Part shown: positions 41,787 through 49,608 of the stretch, one piece after another
How positions within the stretch are numbered: the stretch's first letter is position 1
How the letters are laid out: the number at the start of each line of letters is the position of its first letter
NCBI GenBank assembly: GCA_965366835.1
Contig: CBDUGF010000012.1
Coordinates: 1-49,640, forward strand
Origin: JAKGBX01 sp965366835
GTDB lineage: Bacteria > Pseudomonadota > Alphaproteobacteria > Rhodobacterales > Rhodobacteraceae
Length of the DNA stretch: 49,640 nucleotides
Direction of reading: 5' to 3'
The notes under the pieces: model-generated
The model's database searches: none
Told to the model about the DNA's origin: nothing
The model's input: the letters and a program-made list of their open reading frames with translations, nothing else
Made by a program: the position numbers and the translations under genes

Positions 41787-42194
41787 ATGATGAGCGAAGA
41801 TAGCGACGAGGGCTGGTTTGATGCCGCAAGCGCCACCCTGGGAGATCGGATTACCGGCGCGCGCGAAGCGTCGGGCATGAGTCAGAAGGAACTTGCCAAA
41901 CGGATCGGCATCAAGCTGGTCACCTTGCAGGATTGGGAGGACGACATCTCCGAGCCGCGTGCCAACAAGTTGCAGATGCTGGCCGGGCTGCTCAACGTGT
42001 CGATCACCTGGCTGCTTGAAGGGGTCGGCGATGGTGTCGATGCCCCCGGCGAAAACCCGATGCAGGACGCCGACATGCGCGACATCCTGTCGGAACTGCG
42101 CGAGTTGAAAGCGCGCGCCAACAAGACCGCCAATCGCCTCGGCGCGCTCGAGAAACGTCTGGCCGGGTATCTGAAGGAACAGGGACTTGGATGA
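41787..42194 (+). CDS. XRE-family transcriptional regulator
   Basis: 135 residues. Helix-turn-helix LGDRITGAREASGMSQKELAKRIGIKLVTLQDWEDDISEPRA in the middle third, followed by LAGLLNVSITWLLEG and a C-terminal coiled-coil-like helix ELRELKARANKTANRLGALE for dimerisation. GAGGACGAG precedes two adjacent ATGs. Its last codons overlap the sdhE start. Targets unknown. Confidence 0.9.
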   Translation: MMSEDSDEGWFDAASATLGDRITGAREASGMSQKELAKRIGIKLVTLQDWEDDISEPRANKLQMLAGLLNVSITWLLEGVGDGVDAPGENPMQDADMRDILSELRELKARANKTANRLGALEKRLAGYLKEQGLG

Positions 42195-42465
42195 GCCGAG
42201 ATCGCAAGGCGAAGAGCGCGAAGCCCGGCTGAAGCGGATGCAGATGCGTTCGATGCGCCGCGGGACCAAGGAGATGGACCTGATCCTGACGAAATTCGCC
42301 CAGGAACGGCTCGCGACGATGGCGGCGGACCGGCTCGAAGCCTATGACACGCTTTTGCGGGAAAACGACCAGGATCTCTATCAATGGATCAGCGGCCAGG
42401 CCGAGCCGCCAGCGCGCGTCGCTGAAATGGTCTGCGAAATCCGCGCGGCGATCGACGCCGGCTGA
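42187..42465 (+). CDS. sdhE: Succinate dehydrogenase assembly factor 2 (FAD assembly factor)
   Basis: 92 residues starting at a TTG that overlaps the XRE gene end by 8 bp. EREARLKRMQMRSMRRGTKEMDLIL carries the RGxxE motif needed for covalent FAD attachment to SdhA; the remaining helical core ends YQWISGQAEPPA. The conserved EAR-KRM residues precede the first ATG (42238), so the TTG (with AGGAACAGGG before it) is preferred. Cytosolic. No sdh genes are in the window. Confidence 0.9.
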   Translation: MDEPRSQGEEREARLKRMQMRSMRRGTKEMDLILTKFAQERLATMAADRLEAYDTLLRENDQDLYQWISGQAEPPARVAEMVCEIRAAIDAG

Positions 42466-42575
42466 CGCGGCGCGGCGGCGGATCAGCCGCCGGCATTCGA
42501 TCCGCGAGCCGAAAGCGGCGCCGCCACCTGGCAGCCTTGCGCTACGGTGCGTAGCCCGGACCGGACAGGCCGCAT

Positions 42576-42589
42576 TTGCATTCGTGCAA
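42576..42589. promoter_or_regulatory. Palindrome upstream of the MarR-type gene
   Basis: TTGCA-TTCG-TGCAA, a perfect 5-bp dyad about 87 bp before the MarR-type start. TTGC/GCAA half-sites are common for MarR proteins, so this may be an autoregulatory site. Short, so could be chance. Confidence 0.35.
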
Positions 42590-42676
42590 TTTTTAACTAA
42601 CCAACGCCCCGATTTAACGCATTTTTCGGCTTTATCGTTCATTTCTCATGTTCAAGCAGTTTCGACGGAGATGAGA

Positions 42677-43204
42677 ATGAGTATCCATATGCCGATGAGC
42701 GAAGGCCCCGCAGGCGAACGCGGGATGAGCGACGGGTCCGAGGCGGGATTCATGGCAGGCTATCTCGACGCCCTGTCGCTGGTCGAGCGGTTGCACCGGT
42801 TGTTGCTGGACGTCATCAAGGATGAATTCGAGCGGATCGGCGTTCTTGAGATCAACGCGGTTCAGGCCTTGCTGCTGTTCAACATCGGCGACAACGAGGT
42901 GACGGCGGGCGAACTCAAATCGCGCGGCTATTACCAGGGCTCGAATGTCAGCTACAACCTCAAGAAGCTGGTCGAGATGGGATACATGCATCACCAGCGC
43001 TGCGAGATCGACCGCCGCTCGGTGCGGGTGCGGTTGACCGAGAGCGGCCGCGAAATCCGCGATGTGGTCGGCAAGCTCTTTGGCCGCCATGCCGAGGGGC
43101 TGGTGCAGAAGAACGTGCTGAGCCATGAGGGGTTGGACGACATCACCACCGCCTTGCGCCGGGTCGAGCGGTATTGGACCGACCAGATCCGCTATATCTA
43201 CTGA
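42677..43204 (+). CDS. MarR-type winged-helix regulator (LdtR-like)
   Basis: 175 residues, starting MSIHMPMSEG with GGAG six bases upstream. The DNA-binding part is EINAVQALLLFNIGDNEVTAGEL, SRGYYQGSNVSYNLKKLVEMGYM and CEIDRRSVRVRLTESG (wing). The strongly conserved GSNVSYNLKKLVEMGY segment is the mark of the alphaproteobacterial group that includes LdtR of Liberibacter, linked to cell-wall/stress control there. An alternative ATG at 42671 adds two residues. Confidence 0.88.
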   Translation: MSIHMPMSEGPAGERGMSDGSEAGFMAGYLDALSLVERLHRLLLDVIKDEFERIGVLEINAVQALLLFNIGDNEVTAGELKSRGYYQGSNVSYNLKKLVEMGYMHHQRCEIDRRSVRVRLTESGREIRDVVGKLFGRHAEGLVQKNVLSHEGLDDITTALRRVERYWTDQIRYIY

Positions 43205-43334
43205 CGCCAGCGGGCCTGGCAACGCGATGCTCGGCCCGTTTCCGCGCGCGAGTGGACCCGATTTCTGCACAAAATCTCAGCTTCCGCAGCCGCCAAACTT
43301 CAGCGCCATGGTTGGTCTGAGCGCGGGGAAAGGC

Positions 43335-43378
43335 CGAGCGAAGCGAGGCGCCCTGGCGACGCCGCCAGGCGGCGCAAC
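43335..43378 (+). repeat. 44-bp intergenic repeat B, copy 2
   Basis: CGAGCGAAGCGAGGC at the left and CGGCGCAAC at the right, as in copy 1 (15796-15839), with a small compensating length change inside. In this copy the middle forms CTGGCG-ACGC-CGCCAG, a 6-bp hairpin. Lies between the convergent MarR-type and DUF1194 genes. Confidence 0.6.
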
Positions 43379-43426
43379 CGCTTTGGCAACCAGCATCACC
43401 GAAGACAACGCAAAACCTTCCGTGAT

Positions 43427-44134
43427 TCAGCGCAGGGCGATGGTCAGCCCCTGAAGTTCGCGTTTGAGCTTGCGGATCATTGCCGCTTCGTAATCGGCAA
43501 AACCGAGGGCGGTTTCAACAAACGAGCCGGCGCCGGAGATGACGTTTGCCTGGAAGTAGGCCACCAATTCGCCGATCTCGACAAACCGGGCATCGCCCTT
43601 GCGCGGCGTGTCGGCGCCGATGACGAGCGCGTTGAGGGTGACACCCGCTGCTGTGGCCGTCGCGCGCAGCGGCGCCGGGCGGGGGCCGGTGTTTGACATG
43701 CCATCGCCCGAGATGTCGAGTGTGCGCTGCCAGCAATCGCGTGTCGAGAGCGCGGCAATGCCGAAACCCATCGCCGCGCCAAGCGCGGTGGAGGGATCGG
43801 CGGCGCGGCGCGGGGCAGTCTCGAGGCCGCGTGCGAGTTCGCCGATCTGTGCGGCATCGTCGATCCGGGTCCAGGGCAGGATCGGCGCCGCGCTTCCCGG
43901 CCCGCTCCATTCATAGATCATCAGTTCGACCGGCGGCTGCTCCGGCGCCGCCAGAAGCGCGACGATCTCGGGGTGGCGCAGGGCGCGCGACAGGCCCAGG
44001 CGTTGCAGGCTGTGTTCGGCGCTGTCGACCGAACCGGAAACGTCAAGACCGAGGGCGAGGGCAAGACGGCACTCGGCCCGCGCGGTGTGACAGCACAGCG
44101 CCAGCCCGAGAGCAAACAGCGTCGTTCTTACCAA
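43427..44134 (-). CDS. DUF1194 domain protein (VWA-like)
   Basis: 235 residues. TTG start at 44134 overlapping the TAA of the upstream glyoxalase gene; it opens a signal peptide (RTTLFALGLALCCHTARAE). The mature protein begins with LALALGLDVSGSVDSAEH, the DxSxS metal-ion-dependent adhesion motif of von Willebrand A folds, and has LDISGDGMSNTG further on. Secreted or periplasmic; function unknown. Start uncertain because no ATG or GTG is available between the signal peptide and the overlap. Confidence 0.85.
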   Translation of the reverse strand: MVRTTLFALGLALCCHTARAECRLALALGLDVSGSVDSAEHSLQRLGLSRALRHPEIVALLAAPEQPPVELMIYEWSGPGSAAPILPWTRIDDAAQIGELARGLETAPRRAADPSTALGAAMGFGIAALSTRDCWQRTLDISGDGMSNTGPRPAPLRATATAAGVTLNALVIGADTPRKGDARFVEIGELVAYFQANVISGAGSFVETALGFADYEAAMIRKLKRELQGLTIALR

Positions 44135-44556
44135 TGACCGGTGTTGCCCATGCTCGCCCAGGGCTCGGCTGGCGCCAGGGAGTCGCCTTTTTGCAGCAGC
44201 TCGACGGAGATATTGTCGGGCGAGCGGATAAAGGCCATGCGGCCATCGCGCGGCGGCCGGTTGATCACCACGCCATTGTCCATCAGGTGCTGACACATCG
44301 CGTAGATATCGCCGACCTCATAGGCGAGATGGCCGAAATGGCGGCTGTCAGACGGCAGGCCGTCATCGCCGTCCCAGTTGTAGGTAAGCTCGACCGGGCA
44401 GTCGGGTTGGTCGGGCGGGGCCATGAAAACCAGGGAGAAGCGGCCCTCTTCGCTGTCGTAATGGCGGGTCTTCTTGAGGCCCAGCAATTCGAAGAAGGCG
44501 ATGGTGGCGTCAAGGTCCTTCACCCGGACCATGGTATGAAGGTATTTGATGTGCAT
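44128..44556 (-). CDS. gloA: Lactoylglutathione lyase (glyoxalase I)
   Basis: 142 residues. YLHTMVRVKDLDATIAFFELLGL opens the fold; likely metal ligands are His in LHTMVRV, Glu in VELTYNWD, His in FGHLAYEV and Glu in ISVELLQ, the full set for GloA. Isomerises the methylglyoxal-glutathione hemithioacetal to lactoylglutathione. GGGGAG lies eight bases before the ATG at 44556. Overlaps the DUF1194 gene and follows the Slam gene by 61 bp. Confidence 0.9.
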   Translation of the reverse strand: MHIKYLHTMVRVKDLDATIAFFELLGLKKTRHYDSEEGRFSLVFMAPPDQPDCPVELTYNWDGDDGLPSDSRHFGHLAYEVGDIYAMCQHLMDNGVVINRPPRDGRMAFIRSPDNISVELLQKGDSLAPAEPWASMGNTGHW

Positions 44557-44617
44557 ATGCGTGCTCCCCGGTGATGTGGCAGGTCCGAGCGATTGCGACC
44601 CGGCCGTGCGGCACGGA

Positions 44618-46057
44618 TCAGAAACTCGACTTGATGCCAATAGACAGGGTTAGCTCGCTGGTGTCAAAGCGGCTGACATTCGACGTGGTGCGCCGTGTGC
44701 TGACCAGAAGCTCGGGCGAGAATCCGGCGAATTCGAACTGGTCGAACTGGAAGGCAGCGGCCCCGTAGAGGGTCTGGTCGCTGCGCCCGCCTGGTACCGG
44801 CGTGGGGAAGGGGTTGAGCAACAGGTAGGTCGGGTAATCGGACTGGACCGCGGCGAGGGTGAAGGTGGCCTTGGCCGGTCCGATCCGCTTGGCAGGGCGA
44901 TAGGTGACATAGACATTGGCGGTGTCATTGTCGCGGTTGTTGCCATCGGCACGGGTGCGCGCGAAGAGAACGCCGGTGCCCAATTGCGCCCCGTTGTCAA
45001 AGGCATGGGCGTAATCGACGCGCAATTCCACGCGGTCGGATGGGAACGGGTCATCATATACGCGCCGGGTGTAGGCGGCACCGAACTTGAGGCTCCGCCC
45101 CTGCGCAAGGGTGATCCCGCGTTCGATCCCGAGCGTGGCGTATCGCGAATAGGGGTCCTGCGCGTACCATTGCTGGCCGATGCTGAACGAGACGCGCCCG
45201 AAGCCGTTGCCCTTGGGCCGGTCGGCGCTCTGACCGAGCGCGAAGCTGTGGGCGATGCCCATTTCCAGTGTCGTGCTGGAAAAATCGCGCCCGGTCTTGT
45301 TCTGCACCGAGGGGAAGGGGCTGGAGAGAAGCTTCTGGCGGGCGGCGGAGGACAGGAACACCTGCCGCGTTTGCAGCTTGGCGGTGAAGCGCGTTTCCGT
45401 GGTCTTGCTGAGGTGCAATCGGTAGGAGCCGGTCAACCCACCCTTGACCACCACACCGCTGAGCGGCTGGCCATCGTCGGAGATGACACCAGCGCCGGTC
45501 AGGCCATCGGCGGTGGAATAGTCATTGTCAGTGCCGGAATTCACGTTGTCGGAGGGTGCGACAGAGAACTGGATGTTGTAGCGCAGCGGATTTTCGCGCG
45601 ATACACGTCTGAAATCATTGATGGTTTGCTGGCGCAGGCGCTGATCCGGGGCGCTGTCGATCGAGCGGCGCAGCCAGTATTGCGCATAGCCGAATTGCTT
45701 GGCCTGATGGGAAAGGTTGGCGGCCATCTGCGCCGCGAGAAACCGGTCATTCGGGGATTGGGCGTAGCGAAATGCGTAGCCGGCGGCACGGCGGCCGAGC
45801 TTGGGGTTGCGCATCTGTTCGAGCGCGCGCGCGATCACGATATAGGCGGCGGCATCCCTGGGATTTGCCTTGAGCATTTCCTTGGAAAGGGAATAGGCGA
45901 GCTGCGGACGACCCTCTTGCAAGGCCGCGATAGCCACGGCGCGAGCCTGGGGCAAGCTAAGCTCGGTTTTCTGTTGCGCGTTTGCGGCGGGGGCGGCCCA
46001 CAGCGCCGTCAGCGAAAGGAAGGCCGCGGCAACGCTGTGGTTAAGGCGTCCCGGCAT
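44618..46057 (-). CDS. Slam-type outer-membrane translocon (surface lipoprotein assembly modifier, DUF560)
   Basis: 479 residues. Signal peptide cleaved after AANA (about residue 27). Residues 30-160 are helical TPR-like repeats (AVAIAALQEGRPQLAYSLSKEML; AAYIVIARALEQM). From about 160 the sequence turns to amphipathic beta strands, starting YNIQFSVAPSDNVNSGTDND, the Slam barrel opening, and ends SIGIKSSF with a terminal Phe as in outer-membrane barrels. Slams move lipoproteins such as TbpB to the cell surface. The ATG at 46057 lies inside the end of the lipoprotein gene (17-bp overlap), so substrate and translocon are co-expressed. Family call by domain layout; not confirmed by search. Confidence 0.82.
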   Translation of the reverse strand: MPGRLNHSVAAAFLSLTALWAAPAANAQQKTELSLPQARAVAIAALQEGRPQLAYSLSKEMLKANPRDAAAYIVIARALEQMRNPKLGRRAAGYAFRYAQSPNDRFLAAQMAANLSHQAKQFGYAQYWLRRSIDSAPDQRLRQQTINDFRRVSRENPLRYNIQFSVAPSDNVNSGTDNDYSTADGLTGAGVISDDGQPLSGVVVKGGLTGSYRLHLSKTTETRFTAKLQTRQVFLSSAARQKLLSSPFPSVQNKTGRDFSSTTLEMGIAHSFALGQSADRPKGNGFGRVSFSIGQQWYAQDPYSRYATLGIERGITLAQGRSLKFGAAYTRRVYDDPFPSDRVELRVDYAHAFDNGAQLGTGVLFARTRADGNNRDNDTANVYVTYRPAKRIGPAKATFTLAAVQSDYPTYLLLNPFPTPVPGGRSDQTLYGAAAFQFDQFEFAGFSPELLVSTRRTTSNVSRFDTSELTLSIGIKSSF

Positions 46058-47051
46058 CAGGGTTGACGTCGGCGCAGATCGCGGCGTTGGCGCCAGGCGT
46101 GCCGCATTGGTCGAGAACGAAAACGCCCCATTCAAGCTCGCCCTCGATCCCGCGTGGATCCTGCGGGCCGTCCCATTCGGTCAGTACCACGGCACCGCCG
46201 ACAGCTTCGGCCTGAGGACCGCCGAACACACCGCCATAACTGCCGATGCTTGTTCCGACGGCATCCGAGAAGTCACCGAGCACGGCGGCGTTGCCTTGAA
46301 CCAGCGAATATTCGACGGTGCCGTCGAACGTGCCGTCATCGGCAATCGAGGTTGCGATCAGAACAACAGAGGGAATTGGGATAAGCGCGGTGCCGCCCGG
46401 TGTTTCGAGCGTGCGGTCATAGATCGCGCCGTTCACCGAGTTGTCGGCGAAATCGGCGTTGATGAAGATCTGTCCCGTCACCACATTCGGCGCGTTCGGG
46501 TTCACCTCGGCCGGGGTGCCGGGAGGGACGGGCAGGTCGGGGCCGCCATTGGTCATGCCGACATAGTTGCCCGCATAGGAAACGAGGCCGGTGGTCGGCG
46601 TTGTCGGCGGTGGGGTAAAGCCACCATCGCGTTCGGCATAGTTGCCGGCGAAGACGCGGTTGAATTGCCCGCCAGTCACCACGACGCCCGCCCGTACGGA
46701 GCCGGAATTGCCCGACTGCATGACATAGGCCACGGACTGACGGTCCAGCGCATCATCCTGTGTTGCATAAGCCTGATAACCTGGGCGGTCGAGGCCGGCG
46801 TTGCGGGTATAGATCGAACTGACCGTGGTGTTGTCGAGGGTGATCCCTTCGACAGTGATCGTGCCCGCGCCCGGCGAATAGCTTATCCGGTGGGCATCGC
46901 CGCGTACGCTTTCGGGAAGCCGGTTGGTGGTCGTGGTGGGGGTGCCACCGGTGCCGCCACCGCCGCCATTGGCATTGGTTATGAACGGGTTGGTGCTGCT
47001 GCAAGCGACAAGCACTGCGAAGCTGGCACCAAGAAAAACTGATCTTTTCAT
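46041..47051 (-). CDS. Surface lipoprotein with TbpB-like C-terminal barrel (predicted Slam substrate)
   Basis: 336 residues. Lipobox LVAC puts the lipid Cys at 17, followed by a flexible Gly/Thr linker (about 26-43). The C-terminal domain has YAGNYVG (159-165), a run of beta strands from GQIFINADF (193 on) and SYGGVFGGPQAEAVGGAVV (271-289); the last is the 'GxFxGPxAxExGG' signature of TbpB/HpuA-type lipoprotein barrels, the part recognised by Slams. Cys316 and Cys326 could form a disulfide near the C-terminus. Probably displayed on the outer surface. Ligand unknown: no TonB receptor is adjacent. GAGGGCAG precedes the ATG. Divergent from thyX. Confidence 0.8.
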   Translation of the reverse strand: MKRSVFLGASFAVLVACSSTNPFITNANGGGGGTGGTPTTTTNRLPESVRGDAHRISYSPGAGTITVEGITLDNTTVSSIYTRNAGLDRPGYQAYATQDDALDRQSVAYVMQSGNSGSVRAGVVVTGGQFNRVFAGNYAERDGGFTPPPTTPTTGLVSYAGNYVGMTNGGPDLPVPPGTPAEVNPNAPNVVTGQIFINADFADNSVNGAIYDRTLETPGGTALIPIPSVVLIATSIADDGTFDGTVEYSLVQGNAAVLGDFSDAVGTSIGSYGGVFGGPQAEAVGGAVVLTEWDGPQDPRGIEGELEWGVFVLDQCGTPGANAAICADVNPDAGTP

Positions 47052-47253
47052 GTTATTACTGCCCTCGGTTCTTTGACCTTTGCCTGCAAAATCCGGACTG
47101 GGGGGCGGCTTGTCAACATGATTAACCCGTAATCGGTGAATTGGCTGCGCCGCGTTGCCGCGTTGCATGACCTGATATTGTTATTCCTAGTACGGATTCC
47201 CCAATATATGGTAAAGCCGAAATTCCACGACTCACGCCGCAAGAGAGAATGAC

Positions 47254-48162
47254 ATGACAGTGACCCCCGAACAGCAGGCCGAAATCGACGAACAGCGCGC
47301 CAATCCGAGCAAGACCTTGAGGGTGGTAAGCGCGGGGATGGAGAAACATCTCTATTCGGCAATTCCCGTTTTGGATCATGGGTTTGTGCGGGTCATCGAC
47401 TATATGGGCGACGACGCGGCGATCTGTCAGGCGGCGCGGGTCAGCTATGGCAAGGGCACCAAGAGCGTGCAGAATGACGAGGGGCTGATCCGCTATCTGA
47501 TGCGGCACTGGCATTCGACCCCGTTCGAGATGTGCGAGATCAAGCTGCATGTGAAACTGCCGGTGTTTGTGGCGCGGCAATGGATCCGGCACCGGACGGC
47601 GAATGTAAACGAGTATTCGGCGCGCTATTCGATCCTCGACCGCGAGTTCTACATTCCGGCGCGCGAAGCATTGGCGGCGCAATCGGAAGTCAACAATCAG
47701 GGCCGTGGCGAGCTGTTGTCGGATGCTGCGGCCGCCCAGGTTCTGGACATCCTGAAGGGCGATGCGGCGCGGTGCTACGATCATTACGAAGAGATGATTT
47801 CGGACGATGGCAAGGAAGGGCTGGCGCGCGAACTGGCCCGGATGAATCTGCCGGCAAATATCTATACCCAGTGGTACTGGAAGGTCGACCTCCACAATCT
47901 TCTGCACTTCCTGCGGCTGCGCGCCGATTCCCACGCGCAATATGAGATCCGGGTCTATGCCGATGCGATCTGCAAGGTAGTCGCCGATTGGGTGCCGTTT
48001 GCCTACAAGGCGTTCGAGGATTACCGGATGGGCGCGGTGTCGATGAGCGCGCAGATGATGGATTGCCTGCGCCGGATGCTGGCGGGGGAAGCTGTGACCA
48101 AAGAGAATTCGGGCATGTCGGCCCGCGAATGGCAGGAGTTCGAGCAGGTTCTGGAGGGGTGA
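47254..48162 (+). CDS. thyX: FAD-dependent thymidylate synthase
   Basis: 302 residues. RHR-x7-S motif from Arg112 (RHRTANVNEYS) binds dUMP and FAD; ARVSYGKGTKS and STPFEMCEIKLHV are typical flanking segments, and LHNLLHFLRLR contributes FAD contacts. Makes dTMP from dUMP using methylene-THF and NADPH. AGAGAGAATGAC start context. The 202-bp gap upstream, shared with the surface lipoprotein gene, contains both promoters; a TTGACA reads toward the lipoprotein (minus strand, near 47115). Confidence 0.96.
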   Translation: MTVTPEQQAEIDEQRANPSKTLRVVSAGMEKHLYSAIPVLDHGFVRVIDYMGDDAAICQAARVSYGKGTKSVQNDEGLIRYLMRHWHSTPFEMCEIKLHVKLPVFVARQWIRHRTANVNEYSARYSILDREFYIPAREALAAQSEVNNQGRGELLSDAAAAQVLDILKGDAARCYDHYEEMISDDGKEGLARELARMNLPANIYTQWYWKVDLHNLLHFLRLRADSHAQYEIRVYADAICKVVADWVPFAYKAFEDYRMGAVSMSAQMMDCLRRMLAGEAVTKENSGMSAREWQEFEQVLEG

Positions 48163-48326
48163 AACCCGGCCTGTGGTGCCGGGAAAAACGGCGTCATCCC
48201 CGCATCCCCCGATTTGGCGCTAGTTTGAATGTCGGAAACGATATCCTGGGCCAAAACATTTGACCCCTCGGACAAAGCGTCTTAGCCTGTTGTTCAACAA
48301 CGGTAAAACCAGCCATGGGGGTTAGC

Positions 48327-48608
48327 ATGAAGACCAGTTTGATGATCGGGGCCGCGATGGCGGCAATGTGGGCGATGCCGGCGGCGGCGCAGCCCAAGAT
48401 CTATCCCTATGCCTCGCCGGTAAACTATTGCCCCGCAGGGCTTCAGCCGATCAGCATCGACGGGGTGATCTGCTGCGGCACGCCGAACCAGACCATGACC
48501 TATCAGGCCGTCAAGGTTCATCCGGTGCAAAGGGCCAAGAAGCGCCATGTGCGCCGGGTTTCCAGCACCTATTGCCCGGAAGGCATGAAAGGCTGCGTCA
48601 GCCGCTGA
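48327..48608 (+). CDS. Small exported Cys-containing protein
   Basis: 93 residues from an ATG preceded by GGGGGTTAGC. Signal peptide MKTSLMIGAAMAAMWAMPAAA, cleaved near residue 21. The mature protein has five Cys (NYCPAG, ICCGTP, TYCPEG, KGCVSR), a basic central stretch (RAKKRHVRRV) and a repeated YCP-G pattern, suggesting disulfides in the periplasm. No family recognised. Followed by a possible bidirectional terminator. Confidence 0.72.
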   Translation: MKTSLMIGAAMAAMWAMPAAAQPKIYPYASPVNYCPAGLQPISIDGVICCGTPNQTMTYQAVKVHPVQRAKKRHVRRVSSTYCPEGMKGCVSR

Positions 48609-48642
48609 TCCGGAGCAGAGCGCGCCGCGCGTGCGACTGGCC

Positions 48643-48678
48643 AAACGGGCCGGAAGAGCGCCCGAGCGGCGCCCGTTT
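48643..48678. terminator. Possible bidirectional terminator between convergent genes
   Basis: AAACGGGC (48643-48650) pairs perfectly with GCCCGTTT (48671-48678); the 20-nt interior contains a further GCGCC/GGCGC stem. AAA and TTT flank the stem, so it could stop both the exported-protein and cold-shock transcripts. T-tract is short. Confidence 0.5.
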
Positions 48679-48702
48679 CAATCGCAGCCCGGCCGGGCAG
48701 TG

Positions 48703-48909
48703 TTAAAGCAGCTTGATGTCACCCGCCATCTGGCGGCCGTCGCAGCCATCGACCAGTTCGTAGCTGACTTTTTGATCGTCCTTCAACCCCTGGAGCCCGG
48801 AGCTTTCCACGGCAGAGATGTGCACGAACACGTCCTTGCCGCCCTCCTCGGGCTCGATAAAGCCAAATCCTTTGGTCTGGTTGAACCATTTCACGGTGCC
48901 GTTCGGCAT
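48703..48909 (-). CDS. Cold-shock protein (CspA family)
   Basis: 68 residues. NGTVKWFNQTKGFGFIEPE contains RNP1 (KGFGFI) and DVFVHISAV is RNP2. Single OB fold binding single-stranded RNA and DNA; an RNA chaperone. AAGGAGAGGC precedes the ATG. Name within the Csp family cannot be assigned; may be constitutive or cold-induced. A perfect GC palindrome lies in its leader. Confidence 0.96.
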   Translation of the reverse strand: MPNGTVKWFNQTKGFGFIEPEEGGKDVFVHISAVESSGLQGLKDDQKVSYELVDGCDGRQMAGDIKLL

Positions 48910-48932
48910 GCCGCCTCTCCTTCGTCTTCGGT

Positions 48933-48950
48933 GGCGCCCGCGCGGGCGCC
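48933..48950 (-). promoter_or_regulatory. 18-bp palindrome in the cold-shock gene leader
   Basis: GGCGCCCGCGCGGGCGCC is its own reverse complement, 23 bp upstream of the csp start codon. As RNA it would form a 7-bp GC stem with a GCGC loop close to the ribosome-binding site. Could influence translation with temperature; unproven. Confidence 0.4.
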
Positions 48951-49122
48951 GGTCTTCAGGTCTTGATCACTGGCGAACTCTCAGCATCTCCGGCAAACTG
49001 CCCGGGGAGCTGAAACTCGGGATCACGCGGCGGAATGATTGCATCTGATCCGCAAAAATCAAGCAAAACAGGGCGGGTTGCGCGCCGAGAGTCAAAGACA
49101 TGATGAGAAATGGAGGACGGGA

Positions 49123-49443
49123 ATGACGATGGTGCTCTATGGGTTGAAAAACTGTGACACCTGCCGCAAGGCGATGAAATCGCTTGAAAATGTCGAATTT
49201 CGCGATGTTCGCAGCGATGGCATCCCCGACGCGGTGAAAGCCCGCGCGCTTGAGAAATTCGGCGCAAACCTGCTCAATCGCCGCTCGACCACATGGCGAG
49301 GGCTGAGCGAGGCAGAGCGGGCGCAAGCGCCGGAAACGCTGCTCGGGGCGCACCCGACCCTGATGAAACGCCCATTGATCGAGGCCGATGGACGGCTTTA
49401 TCTGGGCTGGGACGACAAGGTTCGCGCAAAGCTGCTTGGATGA
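49123..49443 (+). CDS. ArsC/Spx-family thioredoxin-fold protein
   Basis: 106 residues. LYGLKNCDTCRKAMKSLE gives an N-terminal CxxC; NRRSTTWRGLSEAER and LIEADGRLYLGWDD follow the ArsC/YffB layout. Closer in length and motifs to the YffB/Spx-like group than to genuine arsenate reductases, so arsenic function is doubtful. GGAGGACGGGA precedes the ATG. Cytosolic. Confidence 0.9.
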   Translation: MTMVLYGLKNCDTCRKAMKSLENVEFRDVRSDGIPDAVKARALEKFGANLLNRRSTTWRGLSEAERAQAPETLLGAHPTLMKRPLIEADGRLYLGWDDKVRAKLLG

Positions 49444-49526
49444 AGGGCGCGGCATCGCTGACGCGTTCCGCCTTACACCTCAGGCAGGGATGAGGCGGGC
49501 CGCAGCACGTCGTATGAATGTTTCGC

Positions 49527-49569
49527 GCGTCACGCCAAAAACCAGTAGTTCAGGTTTTTGGCGTGACGC
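49527..49569. repeat. Perfect 17-bp inverted repeat
   Basis: GCGTCACGCCAAAAACC (49527-49543) and GGTTTTTGGCGTGACGC (49553-49569), 9-nt loop AGTAGTTCA. Lies between the ArsC-like stop (49443) and the next start (49609). No T-tract follows on either strand, so it is not an ordinary intrinsic terminator. Confidence 0.9.
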
Positions 49570-49608
49570 ATTAAGTAAAGAGACAGACTGGTCGGGAGAG
49601 GATACGGG

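Noticed and set aside
42590..42620. TTAA half-sites before the MarR-type gene as a CtrA box
   Set aside because: The two TTAA elements are not separated by the required 7 bp.
48165..48183. CCCGGC/GCCGGG hairpin after thyX as a terminator
   Set aside because: Six-bp stem followed on the plus strand by A residues, not T; not convincing as an intrinsic terminator.
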